From Micromonospora echinospora (GTDB lineage: Bacteria; Actinomycetota; Actinomycetes; Mycobacteriales; Micromonosporaceae), in contig NZ_JACHJC010000001.1 in assembly GCF_014203425.1 (NCBI RefSeq), positions 124,001 through 188,000 on the forward strand: 64,000 nt of DNA, written 5' to 3'. Of this stretch, positions 9,530 through 19,512 are shown piece by piece. The notes under the pieces were generated by a model, which saw nothing but the letters and a program-made list of their open reading frames with translations, had not been told where the DNA came from and ran no database searches. A program made the position numbers and the translations under genes. How positions within the stretch are numbered: the first letter of the stretch is position 1; the number at the start of each line of letters is the position of its first letter.

Positions 9530-10789
9530 TCAGCCACCCGCCGGTGCGGTGATCCTGCCGGTCGCGTCGAGCTTCGCGCCGGTGTCCGGGAAGTCGGCCC
9601 GGTTCAGCTCGCGGACCAGCCCGAGGCCGCGGTTCTGCCGGTCGACCGACGGGCGTCCCACGCCGTTCATCACCGTGGAGGTGAACGTGCCGCCGACGAA
9701 CTTCCCCTCGGCGGTGAGCGAGACCTTGAGCACGCCGCCCCAGCCGAGCCGCCCGGAGCTGTTCAGCGACTTCCCGCCACCGGCGAAGTTGCCCAGGCTG
9801 TACGCGATCAGCCGCCCCTTGTAGAACTCCATCCCGCGCAGCACGTGCGGGCCGTGGCCGATGACCAGGTCGGCCCCGGCGTCGATGACGGTGCGGGAGA
9901 AGCGGATCGGGTCGCCCCGGTTCTCGCCGAAAAACATCTCGGTGCCCGGCTTCACCCGGGTCTTGTCCGACCCCTCGGCGCCCATGTGCACCTGCACCAC
10001 GACGAGCTGGGCCGCCTCCTTGGCCATCTCGATCACCTGCTTGGCGGCGCCGAGGTCGACCAGGCTGTTCGACCAGGGGTACGACGAGAAGCCCACCACG
10101 GCGACCTTGATGCCCTTGACGTCCACCACGGTGATCTCGCCGGGCGCGCCGGTGTGCTTGAGGCCGTGCGCCTCCAGCGCCGACTGGGTGTTCTCGTAGC
10201 CCTGCCGCCCGTAGTCGTAGCCGTGGTTGTTGGCCTGGTTGAGCAGCTGGAACCCGGCCGAGCGCAGGTGCGCGGCGTAGCCGGGCGGCGCCCGGAACTG
10301 GTAGCAGTTCTTCGGCTGCGGGCCGCACTTGCCGGCGCCGGTGTCGTCGGTGAGCGGCTCCTCCAGGTTGCCCATCACCAGGTCGCCCTTGAGCGCCGAC
10401 TTCACGTCGTCGAAGAAGCCCTTGCCGCCGTTGGGCGGCAGCCGGTCCGGGGCGTTGCCCATGATCACGTCGCCGGTCGCGGTCAGCGAGATCGACGGCT
10501 CGTCGGCGTCGTCCGGCGCCGCGGGCTGGTCACCGGTGGCGGGTCCGGCCGCGCCGGTCGACCCGCCGCCCTGCCCGGCCTGCCACCTCGCGTCGGCGCC
10601 GGTCCCACCGGCGTCACCGGCGCAACCGGTGACGAACAGGACGGCGGCGAGCGCGGCGAGCGCGACCAGGCGCCGCCCGAGGGCGCCGCGACGTGGTCCG
10701 GGGAAGGCGGGGCGCGGCGCGGGGGCGGTGTGCGGCGCGGCGACGGCGGCGCGGCGGGCACTGGGCACAGAACGGGCGGGAGCGTACAT
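9530..10789 (-). CDS. CapA-family (poly-gamma-glutamate capsule type) lipoprotein
   Basis: Metallophosphatase-like CapA/PgsA domain protein. A lipoprotein signal ([14 protein letters not shown]) anchors it outside the membrane, followed by a Gly/Ala/Pro linker of about 50 residues. The CapA fold is clear: [58 protein letters not shown] and [10 protein letters not shown]. The ATG at 10789 is preferred because it gives a compact signal peptide; an upstream GTG at 10867 in the same frame would add 26 residues and leave 6 nt after the cbiZ stop. Family members are linked to poly-gamma-glutamate export, but most actinomycete copies are uncharacterised, so the role is open. No other capsule gene is nearby. 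Confidence 0.85.
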   Translation of the reverse strand: MYAPARSVPSARRAAVAAPHTAPAPRPAFPGPRRGALGRRLVALAALAAVLFVTGCAGDAGGTGADARWQAGQGGGSTGAAGPATGDQPAAPDDADEPSISLTATGDVIMGNAPDRLPPNGGKGFFDDVKSALKGDLVMGNLEEPLTDDTGAGKCGPQPKNCYQFRAPPGYAAHLRSAGFQLLNQANNHGYDYGRQGYENTQSALEAHGLKHTGAPGEITVVDVKGIKVAVVGFSSYPWSNSLVDLGAAKQVIEMAKEAAQLVVVQVHMGAEGSDKTRVKPGTEMFFGENRGDPIRFSRTVIDAGADLVIGHGPHVLRGMEFYKGRLIAYSLGNFAGGGKSLNSSGRLGWGGVLKVSLTAEGKFVGGTFTSTVMNGVGRPSVDRQNRGLGLVRELNRADFPDTGAKLDATGRITAPAGG

Positions 10790-10873
10790 CGTCGGCGACG
10801 CTACCGTCCCCGGGACGCGGCGACGAGGGCCGATCGGTCGGAAAACCGGGGCCGCCGGAAATGCCACAGCACG

Positions 10874-11569
10874 TCAGCCCGCAACCCGGTCGGACCAGGG
10901 CACGACGGTTCCGGCGCCACCGGAGCGGACGGCGGCGTGCACGGCCCGGGCCAGCGGCGCGCCCCAGGCCGACCGGGGGCCGCCGTACGGGGCCGGGTCG
11001 CCGTCGGCCGGGCAGAGCACCGTCACCGCGTCGGTGGGGGTGCCGGTGGCCGGCAGTCCCAGCTCCCAGATCGCCTGCGCCTTCGCCTCGGTGGCGGTGG
11101 CCACGGCGTTGACCAGGGCGGCGTCGCCGAGCCGCTCCGGCACGTACGCGACGATGTTGACTGTGCCGACGCGCTGCGCGGGCGGCGCGGGCTCGGGCGC
11201 GGCGGGCGGGGCCGGCTCGGGGGCGGCGGCCCACACCGGCGTGCCCAGGCCGACAGTCGCCCAGACCCGGACGCCGCCGTCGGTGCGGCGCACCACCTCG
11301 GTCACGTCCACGCCGGTCAGCAGCCCGACGCCGGGTCCGCCGAGGTCGAGGCCGTCCGCCAGCTCGGCCAGGTGCGCGGCGGGGTCGTCCCGGTGGTACG
11401 ACATGGGCACTGTCGCGTTCAGCACCCACCCGCGGACGCCGATGCCGCCGCCCAGCGGGGCGGAGCCGACCGCCAGCAGGGGTCTCTCGGCCCGCCAGAC
11501 CAGCAGGGGGATGTCCCACCCGGCTTCGGACCGGGTGGTCAGGAACGGCTCACACAGCACGCCGGTCAC
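10874..11569 (-). CDS. cbiZ: Adenosylcobinamide amidohydrolase
   Basis: CbiZ-type enzyme that cleaves the aminopropanol side chain of adenosylcobinamide so that salvaged corrinoids can re-enter cobalamin synthesis as cobyric acid. The 231-aa product shows [37 protein letters not shown] and [16 protein letters not shown], plus a C-terminal FGxW-like segment [16 protein letters not shown] Pro/Ala insert near residues 120-135 ([14 protein letters not shown]) is unusual. It is divergent from crp across a 211-bp gap and is followed closely by the capA-like gene. No cobalamin riboswitch was recognised upstream. Confidence 0.85.
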   Translation of the reverse strand: MTGVLCEPFLTTRSEAGWDIPLLVWRAERPLLAVGSAPLGGGIGVRGWVLNATVPMSYHRDDPAAHLAELADGLDLGGPGVGLLTGVDVTEVVRRTDGGVRVWATVGLGTPVWAAAPEPAPPAAPEPAPPAQRVGTVNIVAYVPERLGDAALVNAVATATEAKAQAIWELGLPATGTPTDAVTVLCPADGDPAPYGGPRSAWGAPLARAVHAAVRSGGAGTVVPWSDRVAG

Positions 11570-11780
11570 CCTACGATCACAGGTGGGAACGGGTGGCGCC
11601 GGCCCGGACCGGAAGCGGGATCTTAGCTGCTCACCGGGTCGGGCGGGTTACGCCCAACGATCAAGATTCCAGGGGTGCACCTCTGATTCCTACTCATGTG
11701 CGCCTAGACTGGCGGCGCGCGAGGGGATCAGCGGACGGCGGACCCGGCCGACGGACGGCACGCGCAGGCGGAGGTGCGCG
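11570..11780. promoter_or_regulatory. crp: Divergent cbiZ/crp promoter region
   Basis: The 211-bp gap carries a -10-like TAGACT at 11705-11710 on the crp side, giving a leader of about 65 nt, and a clear ribosome site (GGAGGTG) before the crp ATG. A small palindrome GGGCG-GGTTA-CGCCC lies at 11641-11655. No good Crp-type TGTGA-N6-TCACA site was found, so autoregulation is not supported. Confidence 0.4.
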
Positions 11781-12458
11781 ATGGACGAGGTACTGGCCCG
11801 CAGCGGGATCTTCCAGGGTGTCGACCCGGAGGCTGCCGAGGCGCTCGCCAAGGAGATGGAGACGATCGAGGTCCGCAAGGGCGAAATCGTCTTCAACGAG
11901 GGCGAACCCGGCGACAGTCTCTACATCCTCCTGTCCGGCAAGATCAAGGTGGGTCGCCGCGCGGCGGACGGCCGGCAGAACCTGATCGCCGTGATGGGCC
12001 CGTCGGACATGGTCGGTGAGCTGTCGCTCTTCGACCCCGGTCCGCGTACGGCGACCGCCACCGCGGTCACCGACACCCGGCTCGTACGCCTACGCAAGCA
12101 GGCGCTGCGGCCGTGGCTGAACAACCGGCCCGAGATCGCCGAGCAGCTGCTGCGGGTGCTGGCCCGCCGGCTGCGCCGGACCAACGACTCGCTCGCCGAC
12201 CTGATCTTCACGGACGTGCCGGGCCGGGTCGCCAAGAACCTGCTCCAGATGGCCGGTCGCTTCGGCACCCGCGACGGCGGCGTGCTGCGCGTGACGCACG
12301 ACCTCACCCAGGAGGAGATCGCCCAGCTCGTCGGCGCTTCCCGGGAGACCGTCAACAAGGCGCTCGCCGACTTCGCCTCGCGCGGCTGGCTGCGACTGGA
12401 CGGCAAGAGCATCATAATCCTCGACCCGGAGCGCCTGGCCCGCCGCGCGCGGGTCTGA
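11781..12458 (+). CDS. crp: Crp/Fnr-family cyclic-nucleotide-dependent transcription regulator
   Basis: cAMP receptor-type regulator of 225 aa, orthologous by sequence and position to M. tuberculosis Rv3676. The N-terminal cyclic-nucleotide domain has [17 protein letters not shown] and the phosphate-binding cassette [15 protein letters not shown]; the C-terminal winged helix has [21 protein letters not shown]. The ATG at 11781 follows GGAGGTGCGCG and gives the usual length; the frame is open upstream but only codes low-complexity sequence. It is transcribed away from cbiZ. The cyclase at 25.5-29.1 kb and the phosphodiesterase at 46.5 kb could make and destroy its ligand. Confidence 0.95.
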   Translation: MDEVLARSGIFQGVDPEAAEALAKEMETIEVRKGEIVFNEGEPGDSLYILLSGKIKVGRRAADGRQNLIAVMGPSDMVGELSLFDPGPRTATATAVTDTRLVRLRKQALRPWLNNRPEIAEQLLRVLARRLRRTNDSLADLIFTDVPGRVAKNLLQMAGRFGTRDGGVLRVTHDLTQEEIAQLVGASRETVNKALADFASRGWLRLDGKSIIILDPERLARRARV

Positions 12459-12505
12459 CCTCCGTACCGGCTTCCCGGCCCGGCCCGCCACCGCGCGGAG
12501 CCGGG

Positions 12506-12598
12506 CCGATGCCGTCTTCTGCGCAGGCCAGGCCGATGCCGTCTTCTGCGCGGGCCAGGGCGGTGCCGCCTTCTGCGCGGGCCAGGCCGGTGCCGTCG
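12506..12598 (+). repeat. 27-bp tandem repeat, about 3.4 copies
   Basis: Units at 12506-12532, 12533-12559, 12560-12586 and a partial one from 12587 share the core CCGATGCCGTCTTCTGCGCG with one to four changes each. It fills the gap between crp and the next gene and resembles no terminator. As 27 is a multiple of 3 it creates a spurious repetitive antisense ORF. Confidence 0.85.
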
Positions 12599-12642
12599 CT
12601 GACCGGGCCGACCGCCGCCGTCTCTGCCCGCCGCAGAATCGT

Positions 12643-12671
12643 TTGATCCTCCGGGCCGGTGCCGCCAGGCT
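12643..12671 (+). promoter_or_regulatory. Putative leaderless promoter of metallophosphoesterase gene
   Basis: TTGATC at 12643-12648, a 17-nt spacer and CAGGCT at 12666-12671 are followed by exactly 6 nt and the ATG at 12678, so transcription probably starts at or next to the start codon. Confidence 0.5.
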
Positions 12672-12677
12672 GGGGCG

Positions 12678-13421
12678 ATGCCCGATCTTGTCGCCGTCCT
12701 ATCCGACATCCATGGTGTGCTGCCCGCGCTGGAAGCAGTGCTGGCCGAGCCGGACGTGGCCGCCGCCGATCTGATCGTCCTCACCGGTGACCTGGCGGCC
12801 GGCCCGCAGCCGGTCGAGACGCTGGACCGGCTGGCCGCGCTCGGTGACCGGGCCTGCTGGGTCGGCGGGAACGCCGACCGGGAGCTGGTGCAGGCGCGCG
12901 CCGGCAAACCCACCCCGATCGCCGTCTCGAGCTGGGGCGCCGGGCAGCTCCGCGACGACCAGGTGGCCCGGCTGGCCGCGTTGCCACCGCACGTCACGCT
13001 GCCGGTCACCGGGCTGGGTCAGGTGCTGTTCTGCCACGCGACCCCGCGCGACGACGAGGAGGTCGTGCTCGTCGACTCGCGGCTCGACCGCTGGGCCGAG
13101 GTCTTCGCCGACCTCCCGCCCGAGGTCGGCACGGTGGTCTGCGGGCACACACACATGCCGTTCACCCGGCTGGTCGACCGTCGCCTGGTGGTGAACCCGG
13201 GCAGCGTCGGCATGCCGTACGGGGGCACGGGCGCCTGGTGGGCGCTGCTCGGACCGGGCGTGCAACTGCGCCGCACGCGCTTCGACGTGGACGCCGCGTG
13301 CGCCCGGATCGCCGCCGAGTCCGCGTTCCCGGACGCCGCGGCCTGGGCCGACGAGTACGTCCGCTCCCGCCACTCGGACGCCGACGCGCTCACGGTCTTC
13401 GCCCCGCGCGACGGCCGCTGA
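12678..13421 (+). CDS. YfcE/MJ0936-type metallophosphoesterase
   Basis: Calcineurin-like phosphoesterase of 247 aa. Metal-binding motifs occur in order: LSDIHG (start), LTGDLAAG (about residue 36), VGGNADRE (about 60, GNxD/E type), CHATP (about 120) and CGHTHMPF (about 155), then NPGSVGMPYGG. This motif set matches small phosphodiesterases such as YfcE; the physiological substrate is unknown. No ribosome site precedes the ATG but a -10-like box lies 6 nt upstream. The stop TGA (13419-13421) abuts the first unit of a GC-rich repeat pair that may act as its 3' end. Confidence 0.88.
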   Translation: MPDLVAVLSDIHGVLPALEAVLAEPDVAAADLIVLTGDLAAGPQPVETLDRLAALGDRACWVGGNADRELVQARAGKPTPIAVSSWGAGQLRDDQVARLAALPPHVTLPVTGLGQVLFCHATPRDDEEVVLVDSRLDRWAEVFADLPPEVGTVVCGHTHMPFTRLVDRRLVVNPGSVGMPYGGTGAWWALLGPGVQLRRTRFDVDAACARIAAESAFPDAAAWADEYVRSRHSDADALTVFAPRDGR

Positions 13422-13422
13422 G

Positions 13423-13476
13423 GCGTTAACAGGGGGCCCTTCCTCTACCGGAGGCGTTAAGAAGGGGCCCCTCCTT
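13423..13476 (+). repeat. GC-rich paired repeat, locus A
   Basis: Two direct units, GCGTTAACAGGGGGCCCTTC at 13423-13442 and GCGTTAAGAAGGGGCCCCTC at 13454-13473, separated by about 11 nt. Related pairs occur near 16310, 21061 and 57867. This copy lies directly after a stop codon and before the tetR promoter; the GGGGCCC cores can form short hairpins. Confidence 0.85.
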
Positions 13477-13483
13477 TCAAAAA

Positions 13484-13520
13484 AGTCAGGCTTGACTGTT
13501 TGTTTTGTGGGCGGCAGGCT
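13484..13520 (+). promoter_or_regulatory. tetR promoter with overlapping operator-like palindrome
   Basis: The palindrome AGTCA-N4-TGACT (13484-13488 and 13493-13497) overlaps the -35 hexamer TTGACT (13492-13497). After 17 nt comes CAGGCT (13515-13520) and after exactly 6 nt the GTG at 13527. This suggests a leaderless, autoregulated tetR transcript; the operator assignment is inference. Confidence 0.5.
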
Positions 13521-13526
13521 ATTGGC

Positions 13527-14147
13527 GTGTCCACCGCACCGAGCCGCGTCCCGCAGCAGGAGCGCAGCCGCGCCACCCAGGCCCGGCTGCTGGAGGCGAC
13601 CGTCGACTGCCTGGTGGAGCACGGCTGGTCCGGCACCACCACGACAGTCGTAGCGGCCCGTGCCGGCGTCTCCCGGGGCGCCCAGCTGCACCACTACCCC
13701 ACCAAGACCGCCCTGGTCACCGCCGCCGTCACCCACCTGACCGAGCGCCGGGCGGCCGAGCTGCGCGCCGAGGCGGCGGCCCTGCCCTCCGGCCCGCAGC
13801 GGCTCGACGGGGTGGTCGACCTGCTCGCCGCCTCCTTCACCGGCCCGCTCTTCGTCGCCGCGCTGGAGCTGTGGGTGGCCGCCCGTACCGACGCCGAGCT
13901 GCGGGCCGCGCTGGTGCCGCTGGAGGCGCGGATCGGCCGCGAGATGCACCGGCTCACCGTCGAGCTGCTCGGCGTGGACGAACGCAAGCCGGGCGTACGC
14001 GAGTCGGTGCAGGCCACGCTCGACCTGCTCCGCGGCCTCGGCGTGGCCAACCTGCTCAGCGACGACTCGCCCCGCCGCGCCGCCCTGCTGCAGACCTGGA
14101 AACGCCAGCTCGCCGCGTTGCTCACCCCCGAGAGCGAGCGGCACTGA
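13527..14147 (+). CDS. TetR-family transcriptional regulator
   Basis: A 206-aa TetR regulator from the GTG at 13527. The N-terminal helix-turn-helix is clear: RLLEATVDCLVEHGW, then TTVVAARAGVSRGAQLHHYPTK. The C-terminal ligand domain holds no recognised ligand signature. A TTG at 13500 in frame would add nine residues but sits inside the promoter. It is the first gene of a same-strand series (29-nt gap to the next gene) encoding acyl-CoA metabolism, so it probably senses an acyl-CoA or organic acid and controls this operon and itself. Confidence 0.88.
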   Translation: MSTAPSRVPQQERSRATQARLLEATVDCLVEHGWSGTTTTVVAARAGVSRGAQLHHYPTKTALVTAAVTHLTERRAAELRAEAAALPSGPQRLDGVVDLLAASFTGPLFVAALELWVAARTDAELRAALVPLEARIGREMHRLTVELLGVDERKPGVRESVQATLDLLRGLGVANLLSDDSPRRAALLQTWKRQLAALLTPESERH

Positions 14148-14176
14148 TCCCCTGACCCACCCCGCCCGGAGGCACA

Positions 14177-14974
14177 ATGGTCGACCTGACAGCCCTGCTC
14201 GCGGATCTGGCCGCCGAGTCCGAACAGCTCGACGCGCTCGTCGCGGACCTGCCGCCGGACGGATGGGAGCGGCCGACGCCGGCCCCGGGCTGGACCGTCG
14301 CACACCAGATCGCGCACCTGGCCTGGACCGACCACGTCGCCTACCTGGCGGCCACGGACGAGGCCGCGTTCTTCGCCTCGGTGATGGCCGCGCCGGACCC
14401 GTCGCGCCTGGTCGAGGACGGCGCCGAGTCCTTCCTCGCGCCCCCGGCCGCGCTGCTGGCCCGCTGGCGCGCGGGCCGGTCCGCGCTCGCCGGGGCGGTC
14501 GCCGCCGTTCCGGCCGGGCAGAAGATCCCCTGGTACGGCACCAGCATGTCGCCCACCTCGATGGTGACCGCCCGGCTGATGGAGACGTGGGCGCACGGCG
14601 AGGACGTGGCCGACGCGCTCGGCGTCAGCCGTACCCCGACCGAGCGCCTGCGGCACATCGCGCACCTCGGCTTCCGTACCCTCGGGCACGGCTTCGCGGC
14701 CCACGGCCGTGCGGTGCCCACGGCGCCGGTGCGGGTCGAGCTGACGGCACCCGCGGGCGGCGACGTGTGGGAGTTCGGGCCGGCCGACGCGGCCGACCGG
14801 GTGACCGGCCCGGCGCTCGACTTCTGCCTGCTCGTCACCCAGCGCCGGCACCGCGCAGACCTGGCCCTGACGGCCACCGGGCCGGTGGCCGACGAGTGGC
14901 TGGACGTGGCCCAGGCGTTCGCCGGCCCGGCCGGCGACAAGCGGGAGCCCGCGAGTCGGGGAGAGCCGGCATGA
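14177..14974 (+). CDS. TIGR03084-family metal-binding protein (DinB/mycothiol maleylpyruvate isomerase-like)
   Basis: A 265-aa protein of the actinobacterial TIGR03084 family, whose fold is related to DinB and mycothiol-dependent maleylpyruvate isomerase. Likely metal ligands are His in PGWTVAHQIAHLAW (about residue 43) and ETWAHGEDVADAL (about 140), matching the helical-bundle pattern. Function is unproven; the family is repeatedly found beside acyl-CoA dehydrogenase and AtuA genes, as here. A ribosome site CCCGGAGG precedes the ATG. The stop overlaps the next ATG (ATGA at 14971-14974), indicating translational coupling. Confidence 0.8.
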   Translation: MVDLTALLADLAAESEQLDALVADLPPDGWERPTPAPGWTVAHQIAHLAWTDHVAYLAATDEAAFFASVMAAPDPSRLVEDGAESFLAPPAALLARWRAGRSALAGAVAAVPAGQKIPWYGTSMSPTSMVTARLMETWAHGEDVADALGVSRTPTERLRHIAHLGFRTLGHGFAAHGRAVPTAPVRVELTAPAGGDVWEFGPADAADRVTGPALDFCLLVTQRRHRADLALTATGPVADEWLDVAQAFAGPAGDKREPASRGEPA

Positions 14975-15012
14975 GCGAACGCACCGAGCGAAGCGAGGGC
15001 CGTGAGCGCATG
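14971..15012 (+). repeat. GAGCG-rich repeat forming an N-terminal extension of atuA
   Basis: The stretch encodes MSERTERSEGRERM and is built from GAACGCACCGAGCGAAGCGA-type words. Similar words occur at 19448-19503 in the same operon. It lies between the upstream stop codon and the conserved start of the AtuA domain, so the extra codons are probably repeat-derived. Confidence 0.6.
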
Positions 15013-16704
15013 CCCGATCAGCACAGCATGAGCGTGCTGCGGATCGGGAACGCGTCGGGCTTCTACGGCGACCGCTTCGCCGCCTGGCGGGAGATGCTCG
15101 ACGGCGGCGATCTGGACGTGCTGACCGGTGACTACCTGGCCGAGCTGACCATGCTCATCCTCGGCCGCGACCGGATGCGCGACCCGTCGCTGGGCTACGC
15201 GAAGACGTTCCTGCGCCAGTTGGAGGGCGTGCTCGGCACCGCGCTGGAGCGCGGCGTCACGCTCGTCACCAACGCGGGCGGCCTCAACCCGGCCGGGCTG
15301 GCCGACGCGATCCGGTCGCTCGCCGAACGGCTCGGCGTCCAGGTGCGGGTCGGGTACGTCGAAGGCGACGCGATCCAGCGGCCGGACGCGCTGACCGCCA
15401 ACGCGTACCTGGGCGCGTTCGGGATCGCGGCCTGCCTCGACGCGGGTGCGGACGTGGTGGTCACCGGGCGGGTCACCGACGCCTCGCTGGCTGTCGGCCC
15501 GGCAATCGCCCGCTTCGGCTGGACCCGCGAGGACCTGGACGCGCTGGCCGGGGCCACGGTGGCGGGGCACCTGATCGAGTGCGGCGCGCAGGTCACCGGC
15601 GGCAACTTCAGCTTCTTCACCGAGCTGCCGGACGGCGGGCGCCGCCCCGGTTTCCCGATCGCCGAGCTGCACGCGGACGGCTCGTCGGTGCTCACCAAGC
15701 ACCCCGGCACCGGCGGCGCGGTAACAGTCGAGACGGTCACCGCCCAGCTGCTGTACGAGGTGGGCGGGCCGGACTACCTCGGGCCGGACGTGGTGACCCG
15801 GCTGGACACGGTACGGCTGGAGCAGGAGGGCCCGGACCGGGTACGCGTGTCCGGGGTACGCGGCACGCCGCCACCGGACACGCTCAAGGTGGGCGTCAAC
15901 AACCTGGGCGGCTTCCGCAACTCGATGACGTTCGTGCTGTGCGGGCTGGACATCCCGGCCAAGGCGGCACTGGTCCGCGCCCAGATCGAGGAGTCGGTCG
16001 GCACGGAAGGGCTGGAGTTCACGCTGGCCCGTACCGACCACCCGGACACCGACGACACCGAGGCGGCGAGCGCGCTGCTGCACGTACACATGCGTGACGG
16101 CGACAAGTCGCGGGCCGGGCGGGCGTTCTCGGCGGCGGCGGTGGAGCTGGCGCTGGCCTCCTACCCGGGCTGCACGCTGACCACGCTGCCCGGCGACGCG
16201 ACGCCGTACGGGGTGTTCACCGCCGACGCGATTGCGCAGGACGAGGTCGAGCACGTGGCGGTGCTGCCCTCCGGCGAGCGGGTGCCGATCCCGCCGCCGA
16301 CGGTGACGAGCGGTTTGCAGGGGGCCCCTGTACAACACGAGGCGTTAACAGGGGGCCCTTCCTTACCCGCAACCCGGCGGGGGCCGCTCGGCGAGCTGGT
16401 CGGCGCACGGTCCGGCGACAAGGGCGGCGACGCCAACCTCGGCGTCTGGGCCCGCACCGACGCCACCTGGCCCTGGCTGCGCGACTGGCTCACAGTGGAC
16501 CGGCTGGCGGAGCTGCTGCCGGAGACGGCGGCGCTCACCGTCGAGCGGTACGAGCTGCCGAACCTGCGCGCGGTCAACTTCGTGATCCGAGGGCTGCTCG
16601 GGCAGGGTGTGGCCGCCTCCACCCGGTTCGACCCCCAGGCCAAGGCGCTCGGCGAGCTGCTGCGCTCGCGAGTGGTCGATCTTCCGGCGGAGGTTCCGGC
16701 ATGA
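14971..16704 (+). CDS. atuA: AtuA-family protein (acyclic terpene utilisation/DUF1446)
   Basis: Homologue of AtuA, required for acyclic terpene (citronellol/geraniol) catabolism in Pseudomonas, biochemical role unknown. From ATG 14971 it is 577 aa; the conserved domain begins near VLRIGNASGFYGDRF, so ATG 15010 or 15028 may be the real start, with the first codons coming from a GAGCG repeat. The large N-terminal domain (GADVVVTGRVTDASLAVGPA, GGNFSFF) is followed by the C-terminal domain (GARSGDKGGDANLGVWAR). Between them, residues about 447-465, an in-frame copy of the GC-rich repeat encodes SGLQGAPVQHEALTGGPS, a non-family linker. The stop overlaps the next gene (ATGA). Confidence 0.85.
   Translation: MSERTERSEGRERMPDQHSMSVLRIGNASGFYGDRFAAWREMLDGGDLDVLTGDYLAELTMLILGRDRMRDPSLGYAKTFLRQLEGVLGTALERGVTLVTNAGGLNPAGLADAIRSLAERLGVQVRVGYVEGDAIQRPDALTANAYLGAFGIAACLDAGADVVVTGRVTDASLAVGPAIARFGWTREDLDALAGATVAGHLIECGAQVTGGNFSFFTELPDGGRRPGFPIAELHADGSSVLTKHPGTGGAVTVETVTAQLLYEVGGPDYLGPDVVTRLDTVRLEQEGPDRVRVSGVRGTPPPDTLKVGVNNLGGFRNSMTFVLCGLDIPAKAALVRAQIEESVGTEGLEFTLARTDHPDTDDTEAASALLHVHMRDGDKSRAGRAFSAAAVELALASYPGCTLTTLPGDATPYGVFTADAIAQDEVEHVAVLPSGERVPIPPPTVTSGLQGAPVQHEALTGGPSLPATRRGPLGELVGARSGDKGGDANLGVWARTDATWPWLRDWLTVDRLAELLPETAALTVERYELPNLRAVNFVIRGLLGQGVAASTRFDPQAKALGELLRSRVVDLPAEVPA
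16310..16364 (+). repeat. GC-rich paired repeat, locus B, inside atuA
   Basis: Unit 1 (16310-16333, diverged, core GCAGGGGGCCCCTGTAC) and unit 2 (GCGTTAACAGGGGGCCCTTC from 16342) lie in frame inside atuA. The TAA within GCGTTAAC is read as GCG TTA ACA, so no stop arises. The encoded residues fall between the two AtuA domains. Confidence 0.8.
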
Positions 16705-17836
16705 CCATCGTGGACACGCCGGAACGCCGGCAACTACGCGAGCTGACCCGCTCGTTCGTCACCCGGGAGGTGCTGCCGCACCTGTCCGACTGGGAGCGGG
16801 CCGGCGAGCTGCCCCGGTGGTTGCACGAGACCGCCGCGAAGGTCGGCCTGCTGGGCATCGGCTTCCCGGAGTCGGTCGGCGGCAGCGGCGGTGACCTGCT
16901 CGACTCGATGGTGGTCACCGAGGAGATCATCCGCTCGGGCGGTTCGTCGGGGCTGATCGCCGCGCTGTTCACGCACGGGATCGCGCTGCCGCACATGGTT
17001 CAGGCACAGGACGAGACGCTCATCGAGCGGTACGTCCGGCCGGCGCTCGCCGGGACGATGATCGGCGCGCTGGCGATCACCGAGCCGGACGGCGGCTCGG
17101 ACGTGGCGGGCATCCGCACCTGCGCGGTACGCGACGGCGACCACTACGTGGTGAACGGCGCCAAGACGTACATCACCAGTGGGGTCCGGGCCGACTTCGT
17201 CACCACGGCGGTCTGCACTGATTTCCCCGGTTCGGGCTCGCTCAGCCTGCTCGTGATCGACAAGGGCACACCGGGGTTCACCGTGGGCCGGCGGCTGGAG
17301 AAGCTGGGCTGGCACTGCTCGGACACCGCCGAACTGTCCTTCGTCGACGTCCGGGTGCCGGTGAGCAACCGGGTCGGCCCGGAGGACACCGGCTTCCTCG
17401 CCATCATGCAGCAGTTCGCCGCCGAGCGGCTCTCGCTCGCCACGCAGGCGTACGCCACGGCGCAGCGCTGCGTGGACCTGGCCGTGCGGTGGTGCCGGGA
17501 CCGCCAGACGTTCGGCCGGCCGCTCGTCGCGCGGCAGGTCGTCCGGCACCGGCTGGCCGAGATGCACTCCCGCACCGAGGCGGCCCGGGCGTACGTGCAC
17601 GAGGTCGCCGAGCGGGTCGCCGCCGGGCAGCCGGTGGTGACCGAGGTGGCGATCGCGAAGAACGTGGCGGTGTCCGCGTGCGACTTCGTCGTCGACGCCG
17701 CGCTGCAACTGCACGGCGGTTTCGGCTACATGCGGGACGCCGAGGTGGAGCGGCACTACCGCGACGCCCGGCTGCTCGGCATCGGCGGCGGCGCCACCGA
17801 GATCATGAACGAGATCATCGCGAAGGGCATGGGCCT

Positions 17837-17840
<4 letters not shown>
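16701..17840 (+). CDS. Acyl-CoA dehydrogenase (first in operon)
   Basis: FAD-dependent acyl-CoA dehydrogenase of 379 aa. Family features: middle-domain flavin/substrate motif ALAITEPDGGSDVAG (about residue 120), YVVNGAKTYITSG, and C-terminal domain with CRDRQTFGRPLVARQ and LQLHGGFGYMRDAEVERHYRDAR (about 340), where short-branched-chain and isovaleryl enzymes place their signature. The sequence most resembles citronellyl/isovaleryl-type enzymes such as AtuD/LiuA, but specificity is inference. ATG 16701 overlaps the atuA stop; its own stop overlaps the next GTG (GTGA at 17837-17840). Confidence 0.9.
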
Positions 17841-19444
<1,604 letters not shown>

Positions 19445-19447
19445 CCT

Positions 19448-19503
19448 GTGAGCGCGAGGAACGCAGCGAAGCGGAGTCCCGCAGTCGCGAACGAAAGGCA
19501 GGC
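19448..19503 (+). repeat. GAGCG-rich intergenic repeat
   Basis: The spacer between the two carboxylase genes consists of words such as GTGAGCGCGAGGAACGCAGC and GAAGCGGAGTCCCGCAG. It resembles the stretch at 14971-15012. It interrupts an otherwise overlapping gene series and leaves the downstream ATG without a strong ribosome site. Confidence 0.6.
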
Positions 19504-19512
19504 TCAGCGCCT

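Noticed and set aside
10329-11780. N-terminal extension of crp by about 480 codons
   Set aside because: The frame is open but low-complexity and overlaps cbiZ and capA-like genes on the other strand; a ribosome site and the family length support ATG 11781.
11570-11780. Cobalamin riboswitch upstream of cbiZ
   Set aside because: No B12-box-like GCCACTG word or long conserved structure was found in the 211-bp gap.
12506-12598. CRISPR-like array
   Set aside because: Units are directly adjacent with no spacers and no cas genes are nearby.
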